Shown: positions 51,261-63,800, counted from the stretch's first letter. The stretch: 64,000 bases of DNA from Capitulum mitella (GCA_030062745.1 CP099845.1:20730556-20794555), one strand, 5' to 3'. Notes: generated by a model not told the origin, from the sequence alone. Numbers and translations are program-made.

Positions 51261-51702
51261 GATCATGACCCGATTTTGAAACCTTGCAGAACAGGCATTT
51301 TCGTGTTCAAAACCGAGCTCCGACAGCGGGAGATAAAACGAGGTCGGGGAGATACCCAGATTTTGATTTTATGTTTCCCATAATTCGACAGGTCGACCCC
51401 TCGCCCAGTGATTTGCTCGTAAGATAGGCCCCTCCAGACAATTATATAGTGCATGTCTGAAATTTCTGTAAAGCTCAGGCTTAAGCTATGTTTTTCCACA
51501 CCAGTTGTGTCTGTACTTGATTTTGTGGTCACAGACTCTACAAGAATGTCCAAGAGAATGAAGTCTTTTGGTTTGTTGTGTGAAATTTTTTGTCTTCATA
51601 TGCCATTGTTACTTGGCTTGTTTTTGATGGTGGTTCGTAGTGAGGTTTTTTGAATGCATATATTTAATTATTGTTAATGCACCTTCATATTTTCTCTTTC
51701 AG
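51261..51702 (+). other. Inferred 5' intron of THADA
   Basis: AT-rich, CpG-poor from about 51,400, ending in the strong acceptor used by exon 1. No upstream donor could be assigned. Confidence 0.4.
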
Positions 51703-51818
51703 GTTAAGTCACTATTATCACCACGCCATGTCTCAACCAGTCTGGAAAAAGTCAAGGAGAAAAAGGCTGGATTCATCTGTAGTGATTCTGCCATCAGAGT
51801 TTGCCTCTCTGAATATTG
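51703..51818 (+). CDS. THADA: THADA exon 1 (5'UTR tail and first 30 codons)
   Basis: The exon follows a strong 3' splice site (ttttctctttcag). The ATG lies at 51,728 in the context CACGCCATGT and opens [15 protein letters not shown], a basic N-terminus comparable to the lysine-rich start of vertebrate THADA. It ends after one base of a codon at a GTAAGG donor. CpG is almost absent here and the codons are AT-rich, unlike exons 4-20. Confidence 0.75.
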
Positions 51819-54800
51819 GTAAGGCTGGATTTTTCAGCTTGCTTCCTCCTGATGGCATTATTTAAGATATGTTGGTGGTTTCTTTGTTGCTGGCAGTTTT
51901 ATTATTGAATTCCAGTTACCTTGTAGGTAAAACTATGTATTTTATGTATGGCTGACACAGTGCCATGAGAGATGCAGACATATTTACCACTGCAGTCATT
52001 TATATTTATGTCGCTTGTCCTATCAGATGATAAAATATGAACACTATAACACAGCTGTATTTCCCTGTCTTCATTGCAAATTACAAAGAACTTGTTATGA
52101 AGAACAAGCCTGGAAACACCCTTCTGTGACTGAATGGTGGACCAATGATGTGCATTTCAGAGGATCCAGCATCAGAGGAAGTCCAGCCATATGGATTTCA
52201 GGAAATCTGGACAAGATTTTATGCATCAGAGAGCTCTAGTCAGCAGCTTGCATGTCTCAAGGAGGTAATACCATGTGTCACTTTGAATTTAATTAGTGGT
52301 ATAAGGTGTTGATTTACTTGATGTTGCATTGTAAATCTATGTTGCCACCATTAAATCTTGATTTTTTCAAAAGCTGTCTTATAACAGAATACTAGAAATA
52401 TGAATGTGTGTGTGTGTGTGATGATGATAGGATGGATACTTATTAATGTCCTCACAGGATAATGTTTGTTTTAATCATACCGCATATTTAGCCATCCACT
52501 TTTTACATACAGCTATTCTTCAGTGAGGTGTAATTTTTAGAAAATGGAATTTGCCATCCTGGTGTTGTTGCAGTTCAAGGACTGTTGTTCTCTCCAGGTC
52601 AATGCATATGTGCACAATGAGGAAGCTAATCTCACAGAAGGAGAACAAAACACACTCCAAAAGGCTCTGGCTTGGCTTACACTCAGCCCAGAGTCATCAC
52701 ATCAGATCCGGAGCTTAGCTATCAAGTAAGAATAATGGTCAAGCTAGCAGAAGTCAGGTCAGTAAGTCATCTGGCTCTGGTTGTGAGGTGGGTACGGACT
52801 GTGTGATCTAAAACCTCAACCTCAGTTTTCATGTATTTTTATGGAATGACTTTGGGCAAGCATTGTTGCCCCACTAAAGATCATTTGGCCGTAGTCCAGG
52901 AGGGATAACTACTCCAAGCACTGATCCAGCAATACCAGTTCAGGCCCCAGCCGACATCACTGAGTGTGCCGCCCCTGGCCAGGGTCCTCTCTGGCCTGGG
53001 GGAGCGGTCGCCGGCGCTGGAAGAGGGCCTGGAGTCGCTGCTGGCGGCGCCGCCGACGCCGGCCGCCCTGGACGTGCTCGAGTTTCTGGCCGACCACGGG
53101 CTGGGCTGCGGCGCGCTGCTGGGGCTGCTGCCGCAGCTGATGCGCTTCATGCAGGCCGACGTCGGCCAGCAGAGCGAGCTGGTCTGGTGAGCGGCAGCGC
53201 CGGTCGTTTTCACGAGAGCTGAACTCAAAACGTGGACGCCGGAGACCAGGAGGCTGTGCGCCCTATCACTCATAAACAAATGTGGCGCGAGTCAGGCAGT
53301 TCTCGGCATCAGCGGGTGGTTCGGCTTCGTCCTTGTTGTTCTAGTGTCCGCATCTCAGGCGTCTCTGCACGTGCAACTATCAAAGGTATTCTGCATTATT
53401 AGTATCGTTTACTTCTGTGCATATGTTCGTATGAAACAGCATGGTGAGAACCTTGTCCTGGCGATTGCATTATTCGTTAGCGCCCGGCGTAGACTACAGA
53501 TGTTACCACTGAGCCTCGCTGCCTTTGCTTTTACGGCCTCACTGACCCTCTGACCCCTCGCTTGAATTCATAGGATTTTGGTTTATGACTTCTGCCTGTA
53601 CGACCGCAACTGTCGAACGGTTATCACGGTGCGCACCGGGAGATGAGGCTGTGTGACGCGGCGGCGGTTACCATGGTACCGGGAAACGAGGCCATGTGAC
53701 GCGGCGGCGGTTACCACGGTACCGGGAAATGGGACCATGTGACGCGGCGGCGGTTACCATGGTACCAGGAGATGGGACTGTGTGACGCGGCGGCGGTTAC
53801 CATGGTACCGGGAAATGAGGCCATGTGACCCTGTGGCGGTTACCATGGTACCGGGAGATGGGACTGTGTGACGCGGCGGCGGTTACCATGGTACCGGGAA
53901 ATGAGGCCATGTGACGCTGTGGCGGTTACCATGGTACCGGGAGATGGGACTGTGTGACGCGGCGGCGGTGCGTTTCAGCGGCCTGACGTCGCCGGTGGAG
54001 CTGGCCGCCATCTCCGGCCGCTGCCAGCGCTCCGCCCGCCTGGTCATGGTCACGCTGCAGGTACGCTGCCGGAGCGCCGGGCCGCAGCGTCGGCGGGGTC
54101 GAGCCAGGACGCCTGGCGTGTGCTGATTCGTGGTCCTGGCTCATTCACCGTCAGGCCGTCCAGTCTTGCCAATGTCGTTGTTGGCATACCACGTTAGCTG
54201 TCATACAGTCGTGCTTCCAGATTTTCTTTCTGGTCGCCTCAGGCTTTTGTCGCGCGCGGTTCCGAAAGCCGACCGACCTGCGTGTCTGAATGGAAAGTGC
54301 AAGGCATTATCAGTTTGGGGTTTCGTGGCGACATGAGCATAAGTGCATGCCGAGATTGTTTTATACGGCAATGACAGGAAGCCAATTTGGCGATGTTGGC
54401 ATAAAAGGAGGCTTTCTCGTCCTGTTCCTGCCGATTAATGGTCTTGGTGTCAGTACATCTTTTTGCCCCTGGTCTGATCGTATCGCCTCGTTCTCGGCTC
54501 CCTGCAGGCGCTGCAGCCGCTGTCGCCGCCGCACCAGCCGGAGGCGGTGCTGGCCGTCAGGGAGCCGCTGGAGCGCCTGTTGACCCGGGATGCCCTGCCC
54601 TGGGACCTGCGCGGCAACTGCGGCATGGCCTACGTCCTGCTCTGCCTGGCGGCCGGCGACGTGGACCTGCGCGCCACGGTACGGCCGCCGGTCACGCTCG
54701 TGCTCGGTTCGCCTCACGTCAAGTGGGCCGATTCACGGCCTGGTTCGCCGGGGCGGAAATCGATTCCGATTCGGATTCCAGCGGCTTTTAAAAGCGGATC

Positions 54801-57800
54801 GATTCATTTCTGATTGAGTGATGATTGGAAGGTAGTAAATGTGCTATCCAAGTCTGATGGTGATTCACTGCGGTTTCCAAGTGAATCGATCGTGATTTTG
54901 AGTCATTACGGAAGTATGAATCCATTAAAAGACTGGCCTGCCGCCGATCTGCGGCGGGTGGCGGCGCCGTCACAGCGCCCGTGACGTCAGCAGCAGACCG
55001 GCCGAGTGTGGCCCGGCCGACCGACCCCGGCTCGGGGACGGGGCGTGTCGGCCGACCGACCGTGGCTCCGGGCTGGGCGGCGAACGTCAGTTACGCCGCT
55101 CGAAGTCGCATGTCGTTGGTCTTTCGAGGGTTGTGGCGGTGGATGAGGCGTGACTGCGGTCGTCGTGCCTGGTGGCCTGTCTCCCGTTTCTCCGCCCCTG
55201 TTTTATCTCGCCCTGACCTCAGCACGTTTGTCCCGTCGTGTTAACTCTCTTTGGTTGGTCCTCCAGTTCGTTTCGCCTCCAACCCTGGCCTGTTTTAACG
55301 CTCGTCAACGGACCAAGTCACAAACGGACTAAACTTTTGGCGTCATATGACCACTAAGTCGGTGCGCCAATCCCCAGTGTCCAGTTATCGCTCGTTAACG
55401 TTCTCGCGTCCCCTCTCGTCCGTTCGTGTACGGACATGTCCGTCGTTTGGTCGTGGTCCGTTGCCTGGTCCTCTCATCCCCGACTCGGCCTTCCCGTGAC
55501 GCCTGCCGGCTCCTCCCAGGTGATTAATGCGGCGTTCCCGGCGGAGGGCGAGGGCATCGTGGGCGTGCGGACCGTGCCGCTGGCCGGCTGGCCGCTGGAC
55601 GCCCAGCTGGCCCTGCTGGCTGGCGTGGTGCACGTGCTGCCGACCGAGCAGCTGGCGGCGCCGGCCGACAGCGGCGGCGTGCTGGTCGCCCTCGTGCTGG
55701 GCTGGTTGGTGGTGCGGGGCATGAGGTAAGAGGGCTGCTGGTCGTTCTCGTGCTGGGCTGGCTCCTGGTGCTGGGCATGAGGTGAAGGGGCTGGGGGACT
55801 GTCGGTCATTGGCCAGAGTTCTGGGGCGTTCGGTGGCAGAAGCACAGGCTTTATCTCATTCTTACGGCTGGTATTGTCAGGAAACTGGGAATTGAAACGA
55901 ACAGGTCGTTAAACTATGAAAGGTTGTTGAAGACGAGTTAACGATTTGTCAGTTTAGATTGTGGACTGTGTGTTTCTCTGGGTGGTGTCTGTATTGACTT
56001 TCAGACGCATTGTTTGTTACCTTCCTCCGTACTTCCTTGTCTTCTTGCTGCTTTTTTGCTCTTTTCCCGTTTTACAACCCTTCGTCACCTTGTGCTCGAT
56101 AAGCCCTAAAGTCCGGTAACCTGAACTTCGGTTTAGCTGTGCAGGACATTGGAAAGAGGTGACCTTGGTGACGCAGGACGTTTGAAAGAGTTGACCCTGT
56201 TTCACACCGATAACCGGTCGGCCCCGGCGCCGGCAGCGTGTCGGACACCTGCTCGCTGCTGGGGTTCGCCCGGGCCGTGCTCTCGGCGCTGGGCCGGATC
56301 GGCCAGGCCACGGGTGGCGGGTTCGAGCTGTCGGCTCTGCTGCCGGACGTGCTGGTGCAGGACCTGCTGCAGTTCGTCTGGCGGCTGATGAGCGACGACG
56401 CCCAGTCGGTCCGCAACGTCGGCGTCGACGTGCTCTCCGCCCTGGTCGGCCTCTTCGCCAGTGAGTGCTCGCCTTCCGGGAGCGCTTCCGAGTCGGCGGG
56501 CGTTTGAGGTTCCCACCAGTAGCTCACATGAAAACATCTTGATTTTTGCGTTCTTGGGAAGCACATTGGTTTCAGTTTGTTGATGGTGTTGTTTTTCCTC
56601 TGTTTGGTTTCCTTTTGGATTTGGATTTTGCATTTTGCGTTTTGCACTTTGCATTTTGCGTTTTGCATTTGGAGCCCCCGCTTGGACGTGCATCCAAGCC
56701 CGCGGTTGCCCGGTGTCAGTCATCTCACGCCATCGGGCCGATGCGCTCCCCTGACCCGCTGTGCGCCGCCGCAGGCCACCCGGACGGCGCGTTCCTGACG
56801 GAGCTGGCGGCCAGCGTGCTGGCGCTGCCGCTGCACCTGCGCCGGCGGTGCCGGGCGCTGCGCTGCCTGCTGCCGGCGCTGGGCGTGCGCCGCCTGCTGG
56901 CCGCCTGCCCCGAGCTGCCGCGGCAGCTGATCACCGCGCTGCGTGACCCCGGCGTCGTCTTGCACGTGAGCGGGCGGCCGGCGGCCGGTGACCGGACGGA
57001 CGGGGATGGTAGAGTTGGGCTCCGTGTCTTGGTGTCGTCTTCCGAAAGACGTAATGAGTTTCGCTTTTGTTTAATTTCGGGACGTTCCTGCTTGCCGTTC
57101 ATATATGGACCTCACCAGAATCCGTGTAAGGCATTTTGTTCACGTTTCCTCCATGCCTGTCCTTTATGTCTGTCCATGCCGTTCGCATATTGTGTTACCC
57201 TTCCACCCCACGATTTCATCTGCATTCCTTGCTGGATCACGGAGTGTGTCTCAGTCAGGCGATTTTTTTTTTTGTCCTCGATGAGATATTTCGATTGCAG
57301 TCAAACCTGAACGGTACACTGCGCCTGGCGGAGTCCTCCATGCATCAGGCGGTAAACCCTTCTCCTGTGCTCAGGCGGTGGACCTGCCTGCTGCTGATGG
57401 GGAAATGCTGCCCGCAGGCGGTGGACCTTTACCTCCTGCTGGTGACGGAGTAACCGTGCTCTCAGGCGGTGGACCTTTACCGCCTGCTGGTGACGGAGTA
57501 ACCCTCCCCTCAGGCGGTGGACCTGTACTGTCTGCTGGTGACGGAGTGACTCTCCCCTCAGGCGGTGGACCTGTACTGTCTGCTGGTGACGGAGTGACCC
57601 TGCCCTCAGGTGGTGGATCTGCACTGCCTGCTGGTGACGGAGTGACTCTCCCCTCAGGCGGTGGACCTGTACTGCCTGCTGGTGACGGAGCACGCCCGGC
57701 TGGCGGACCGCGCCGCCTGGCTCGGCTGCTGGGTGGACCCGCTGTTCGAGTCGGACGAGCTGCCGGCCGCTGCGCTGGCGCAGATCATCCGACGCGTGGT

Positions 57801-60800
57801 GCAGCTGGTGCCGGCGGCGGCGGCGTACGTGGCGCGGCGCATCACGGCGCGCCGCCGCCTGCCGCGCCACCTCTGGCTCGTGCTGCTGACGGCCGTGCAG
57901 GCGGCGCACCGCCAGGGCGCGCTCACGACGGCCGCCGTCGACGAGACGTGGCGCGGCGCACTGCCCATGGACCGGCTCCGGCAGGCGCTCCGACATCGCG
58001 AGGACGAGGTGGGCGGCGGCCGATGTCTCGACGTCACGTGAGGGCGGCCTGGCATAACTCTTAGGCGAATCTGGCGCACCGTGTGGGTGAAAGTGGTCGC
58101 AATGGGTTAAGTGTGTCATGCCTGTGTGTTCTTGTGTTGTGTTGGTCGCTGCGCCATGTAGCATTTGCTGTCTCCCCGTTTGCACCTAGTTTTCGTTATG
58201 TTTGCTTTAGTCCTAGACTTTACGTCTTGCAGAGTGCGTGTTGGACGCGCATCGTTCTTTTGATGTTTGGCTCCGTCATGCTTTACCGAGCGGGAAGCTC
58301 CACCTGTCCGTCCTCAGTATTTACATTTTCTGTTTTCCACGTGGGTATCGGCTGTAAGTTTCCGCTGCTGTTCACGTGCACGTCGTCACCGTTCCGCCCG
58401 CTGTTCCGAGCTGTGAGAGCTCCCTCTGCCCTACAGGTGCGTATCGCGGCGCTGACCGTGCTGTCGGACAGCCAGAAGACGTCCGAGCCGTTCGACCCGG
58501 TCGAGCTGCGGCTGATCGTGCGCTTCGTGGCGGCCAACATGGCCAATCAGACGCCGGCCTTCCGTCAGCAGTTGACCGCCGTGCTGAAGAAGGTGGGTCG
58601 GCCGGTCGGGGCGCTCTCGGTGGAGGAGGCGGCGTGTCGCGAGCGTAGAGACTGGCTGCTGATGCTAGGTTCATTGTGTATTGCATGTGTGAAATGAATG
58701 TTTTATACTCTTGTATGTTACTGTATTGCTTTTTGTTCATCTTAGTGAGCGAGGTCCATTTGTTAGCGATAATCATTTTCAAGGTTTTCGGTGAATGTTG
58801 CGTTCAAGAGATGTGATTATAAACACATTATCATTACCACACAGTCAGATTTCGCCACTTCTTCCGGTGCCTTGTTCTCACCCGCACTTGCGACCGGTAG
58901 ATTCTCCAGCGGCTGGTGGACGGCACCAGCGCCCTGCTGCGGCAGGTGAGCGAAGCTGAACGTAAGCCGGGCCCGCCAGATGGCAGCCTGGCGCCGCTGG
59001 AGCGGCTGCAGGCGTACGAGACCTGCCTGCGCCACCTCTTCGAGCTGTCGTTCACCGGCCTGTTCCCGGGCGCTAATTTCCCCCGCCGCTGCACCAGCCT
59101 GCAGCTGTTGTCTCTAGTCGAGGACTTCTTCGGTGACACTGGCAGGTCAGTGGTAGTAGGATCGAGTATGATAGGTTGTTGGAAGGCGGTTCCTTGGAAA
59201 GGTCGTGGGTGCTTTTGGGTTCAAATCTGACTGGCCGGTATCGGTTTCTGGGTGATCTGTGCTGGGATTCGGGAGGGAGCGGAATGGATTCGAAACGTGT
59301 TCCCGTCGTTAGGAAGAGATGAGCATTGTACGCTTCACGATGGCAAACCCCTGGTTGCGTTTTGATGGACTTGCGACGAATTCCGCTGAGCCTAATCACA
59401 CTAGGTCAGGTGAAGATGGATATTGTAACGTCATGAGCTGTCCAAACTGCCTCGTGTTGGCACTGGCCGTTCTGCCTGGCGCCGGGTTTATCATCAGCCG
59501 AGTGCAGCAGTTCACCCGCAAAGTGCTGCCGTGCCTTGACCCTCTCGCCTGACGTGTCCGTGACTGACCTCAGGACAGTGATGTGCACGTCCGGCTGGTG
59601 GGACCGGGACCACCTGTTCACAATGCTGCACTGTCTCGGCGACTGCTACGAGAACAACAAGGAAATGGCTCTGCGCTTCGTCGTCGCCCACGACCTGCGG
59701 CTGCTGGAGCTGGAGGTGCGCCCTCCTGCCCCCTGAACCTTTCTGAGCCCGTGTCATGAGTGTCCGGTAATTTCAGCACAAAGTAGGCAGCTCGGTAAGA
59801 CAGGTGTGTTGGGAAGTTCTGGAGATTAATCTTGGTCGGTTATCGGGCTATTTAACGACGCTCTCAACTGCCAGGGTCATTTTGCGTCGCAACGTCTTGC
59901 GCCAGTTGTCGTGAGGGTCGGCGGAAAGTCGTTGATACCCGGACTCGAACCGGGGACCTTTCGGCCACAAGGCGAGCACGGTAACCACTACCCTGCGCCG
60001 CCCGGACTTGTAATGATTCTGGCATGTGGTACTAAACGGAATAGGCCCAACACTGCAGTCAGAGTGAGGAGTTGCGAGCTAAAATTAGCCTTGGCTGGTG
60101 CAGTGGATTACGTCACTGGGTACCTCAAGCACCAAACCGCTAGTGATTACTGGGCATTTTACGAATTCCACGATAACATCCTGGCTTATAAACGTGCTAA
60201 CGCTCTGTCCTTCGTGGCTGATGGACCTGCCGACATGTTCCGTTCGGCGTAACGAATGCCTTTCAGTGCATGCCTTGTGTTTTGAGTTAAAGAAAGTGGA
60301 TGTCTTGACTTTCTCATCATGTATGGACCTCACACATTGCAGTGATCCGAAACCGCAGCGCAGCAGCCCACCCAGAATGCGATCCGAATGCCGACCCTTT
60401 CAATCGTCTCCGCCTTACACGGCGTTGTCCAGTCCTGTCCGTTGACCCTGTACGCTGGTTCGACAGGGACAGGCCAGCATACGCTGCTGGGCTCGGCGCT
60501 GACGCCGGTCTTCTGTTGACCGTGTGTGCTGGTTCGGCAGGAGACTGACCAGCAGACGCTGCTGGGCTCGGCGCTGACGCTGGCCAGCAGTCCGCGGCCG
60601 CCGGACCCCATCACGGCGGCGTACCTGCTGCGGGCCTTCTGCCGACTGCCGGGCGCCGCGGCCGCCGTCCGCCGCCGGCTCCAGCAGGACGGACACAGAC
60701 AGCGGTGAGACGGACAGGTCGACAGGAGGCGATCACGGGGCCAGAGGCTGTTGCGTGTCGGAGATGCGTCTGGTGTTGCACGCATGTATGCCCGTGAGGA

Positions 60801-63800
60801 TTTGGTCGCCATGTCAGTTTGAGCCTTACGGGAGGTGACGGGAAGACAGAAGTTTGACGCAGTGACTCATGGCGGTATTGCCCTGTAACAGGGGTTGTTT
60901 CAGAAAACCGAACAGTAACCCGCAACGTCTTTAGCATGCAGTCATGCTTCTGATGTAAATTTTGTCGACTCCACACGCCGTGGTCTGACCTTACGGCGGC
61001 CGTGTCCGTGCAGGACGTCCTCGGAGGACCCGGAGGATCCGGAGGTCGCCGAGGACGCCGTGTCGGCGCCGGCCGCCGGCCGCCTGCTGCTGGAGCTGCT
61101 GGTGGCGCGGCTGGAACTCGGAGGTGACGCTGGCCGCGGCCGCGTTGACCGTGGCCGCCGCCGAGGCGCCCATGCACGGCCTGCTGCTCTGCGTCCGTCT
61201 GCTGCTGGCCGACTCTGGCGCCAGCTGTGACGTCACGTGAGTACCGTCTGCCCTCCCGCTCTGCTTCTGGAGACTTCTGAGGATCACAGACAACTAACTC
61301 TAATGTGTGAAACCATCGTATGCATCATACGTTGTCTCTGATGTTCGAGTAATGGTCAGTTACCTGCTCTCAGTCCTTCACTTATTCACTCACTTATTCA
61401 TTCATTCATTCATTCATTCACTAGCTCACTCACAGACTCATACGCTCATTTCCTCGCTCACTCGCTTGTGTCACCGGTCCTGAGCTGGTCCCGCTCTCCT
61501 GTGACGCCGCTCTGGGCTACCGGCAGGTCGGCGCCGGACTGGCGCGGTCTCGGCAGCCGTCTGGTGTCGCTCTGCCAGCGGGCGTCGGCCGCCGTGCTGC
61601 CCGGTGGTGAGCAGCTCCTCGCCGGAGGGCCACCTGCCGATGGACCGCAGCGCCGAGGCCGTGCGCCGGCTGGGCGCCGCCCTCAGCCGCGCCCTGACGC
61701 CCGCCCAGGCCGACGGCGTCCGCACCAGCGGCGTCACCGCCCAGATGCTGCTCATCTGCTCCTGGAGGACCATGAAGGAGGTGGGCCGCACGGCCGGCCG
61801 CCGGCGGTGCCGATGGTGGGATCTGTTCTGGTAACGGGCTGCTTGTAAAGGCGTCAAAGTGATGAATAACAATAACTGTATTGGTTTCGTAGCTCTCACT
61901 ATAGTAGGTTTATTCTTTGTGATCCAGGGAAGGCTTAAACTAACAAAAATTGCAAAATGTCGTCGCATCTGAAGTGCACCGCAGACAGTTAACACGTGCA
62001 CGTGTAATGAAAACAGTTTCTAAATGTATCACGCTGGTCACTAGAGATAAAAGGGCCACTTACGCGGCGCCAGCGGCGTGCACTCGTCACAGTAACCCGT
62101 CCCGCTGCGCCCAGATCTGCCTGCTGCTGGGCGACATCTCGCAGAAGATGCCGGTGTCGCCGCCGCCGGCCGGGGAGGCGGCCGGCCTGGCGCCCGACCA
62201 GTTGCTGGACATCGGCCGCCACTTCATCGGCCTGCTGGCCGAGACCAAGCACCGCGGCGCCTTCGAGCAGGCCTACGTCGGCTTCAGCCGCGTCTGCCAC
62301 ACCCTCTGGAAGTGAGCGCGCCGCGCCGGCCGCGCCCGGCTGGTGCGGGCTGTGCTGCCGGGGTGGTCTTGCTGGCTCTCGTGGTGGCTGTGCAGCCGGG
62401 GTGGTCGTGAATCGGCTGCCCGGGATTATGTCAGGATTATAATTTAAGTCCCATATCGGCCCTTGTGCTGTTTTTCCATGGTTGACTAAATCGTCTGGTG
62501 GTAGCAAACTCCTTGATGGACCTGGTAGTTAGCTGCTGGGTGATAACGCACCGACAAATATTAGTCGATACCTGGTGCACGTTATTGGTCGTAAAAGGTT
62601 CAGGACGTGCTCGGACGAGCTGCTATGCGCGCGCCCCGGAACCTCGCGCCAGTCCCCGACAGCCCGGTGTTGTTTTCTGCCGTCCCAGGTCGCCTCTGCC
62701 GGAGCTTAATCAGATGCCGTGCCGCTGGCTGGACGAGGTCATTGCCGATATCCGGGGGGAGGGACGCCAGACACTCTGCGCCACGCGCCGCAGCGCCGGC
62801 CTCCCCTTCCTGATGCAGGTGTGGTCTCCGGAGCGACTGACGTGATAGGGATACCTACACGTGTGGGCACTGGATGTTTTCAGTGTCATCATTCATCAGC
62901 TGAGAGTTGATTTTTTCCTGCTTTGGTGCGTATGGCTAGGTCTCTTCTTTGAAGTGACATGGGTAACCGTAACAACATATGCCACGCTTGCTCTTATGAC
63001 ATCGTCGAATTCCTACTTCACCTTCCGAACCCGTTTGCGTGCCTCCGCAGGCGCTGCTGACATCAGAGCCATCTGTGATCGGCTCGGCGTACTTCAGCCG
63101 CTCGATGAACTCGCTGCTGGCGGCGGCGTCTCAGGGCGGCGAGACGTGCGTGCACGCCATGAACGTGCTGCGCGCCCTGTACCGGGACGCCCGGCTGGGC
63201 GAGAGCGTGGGCTCGTACGTGACGGCAGGGATCAAGACGGCCATCAGCGGTTTCAGGGCGGACAACTGCGCGGTGAGTGGGACAGTCAGCCGCCGGAGGC
63301 GGTTCGCCTGCAGAGGTTTGATCCGCGGGGAGTGAGGGTTGGAGGGGTGTTCGCGGTTTCAGGGGGCCAAGGTCCGAAAAGTAGTTACGTACCGTGTTAC
63401 AGGAAGTATAATGGACGGAAACGAGACTGAAATTGGCGAAAGGCTTTTGATGGTTTTAAATTGTCGGAACTGAACTACGGTTAAGCGATCATTTAAGCGT
63501 AATTGCATCTCCTAAATCTGTGGGAGCAGCACATTGTCGTCGTTAGCCTCCCGGCTAATCTCTCCGCCTCTCGCCGTCTCAATGGGCAGTGGTTTGTCCA
63601 CTCTAACCTGACCTGCCCGCCTGTCTCCGTCCCCAGGAGTAGAACTGACCACTGTTGACCTCGCCGCCTTTCTCGGCCCCCAGGAGCGGCACTCTGCAAG
63701 CCCCGCTAACCCCCCTCCGTCCCCAGGAGCGGCGCTCTGTCGGCTCCGCTAACTTTCCCCTCCCCCGCCCCGCAGGAGTGGTACTTTGCCAGCTCCGCTA

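Noticed and set aside
50727..51383. 218-codon ORF upstream of THADA
   Set aside because: No family resemblance, competing antisense ORFs, and it does not splice into THADA in a supported way. Kept only as a possible promoter or 5'UTR region.
57301..58185. 294-codon minus-strand ORF with HQQxVQVHRLR repeats and 228-codon plus-strand ORF with [11 protein letters not shown] repeats
   Set aside because: Other-frame shadows of the 48-bp decoy-acceptor array and THADA exon 10.
59932..60003. Functional tRNA gene (minus strand)
   Set aside because: A and B boxes are present, but the sequence continues into a SINE body and I could not build a proper acceptor stem.
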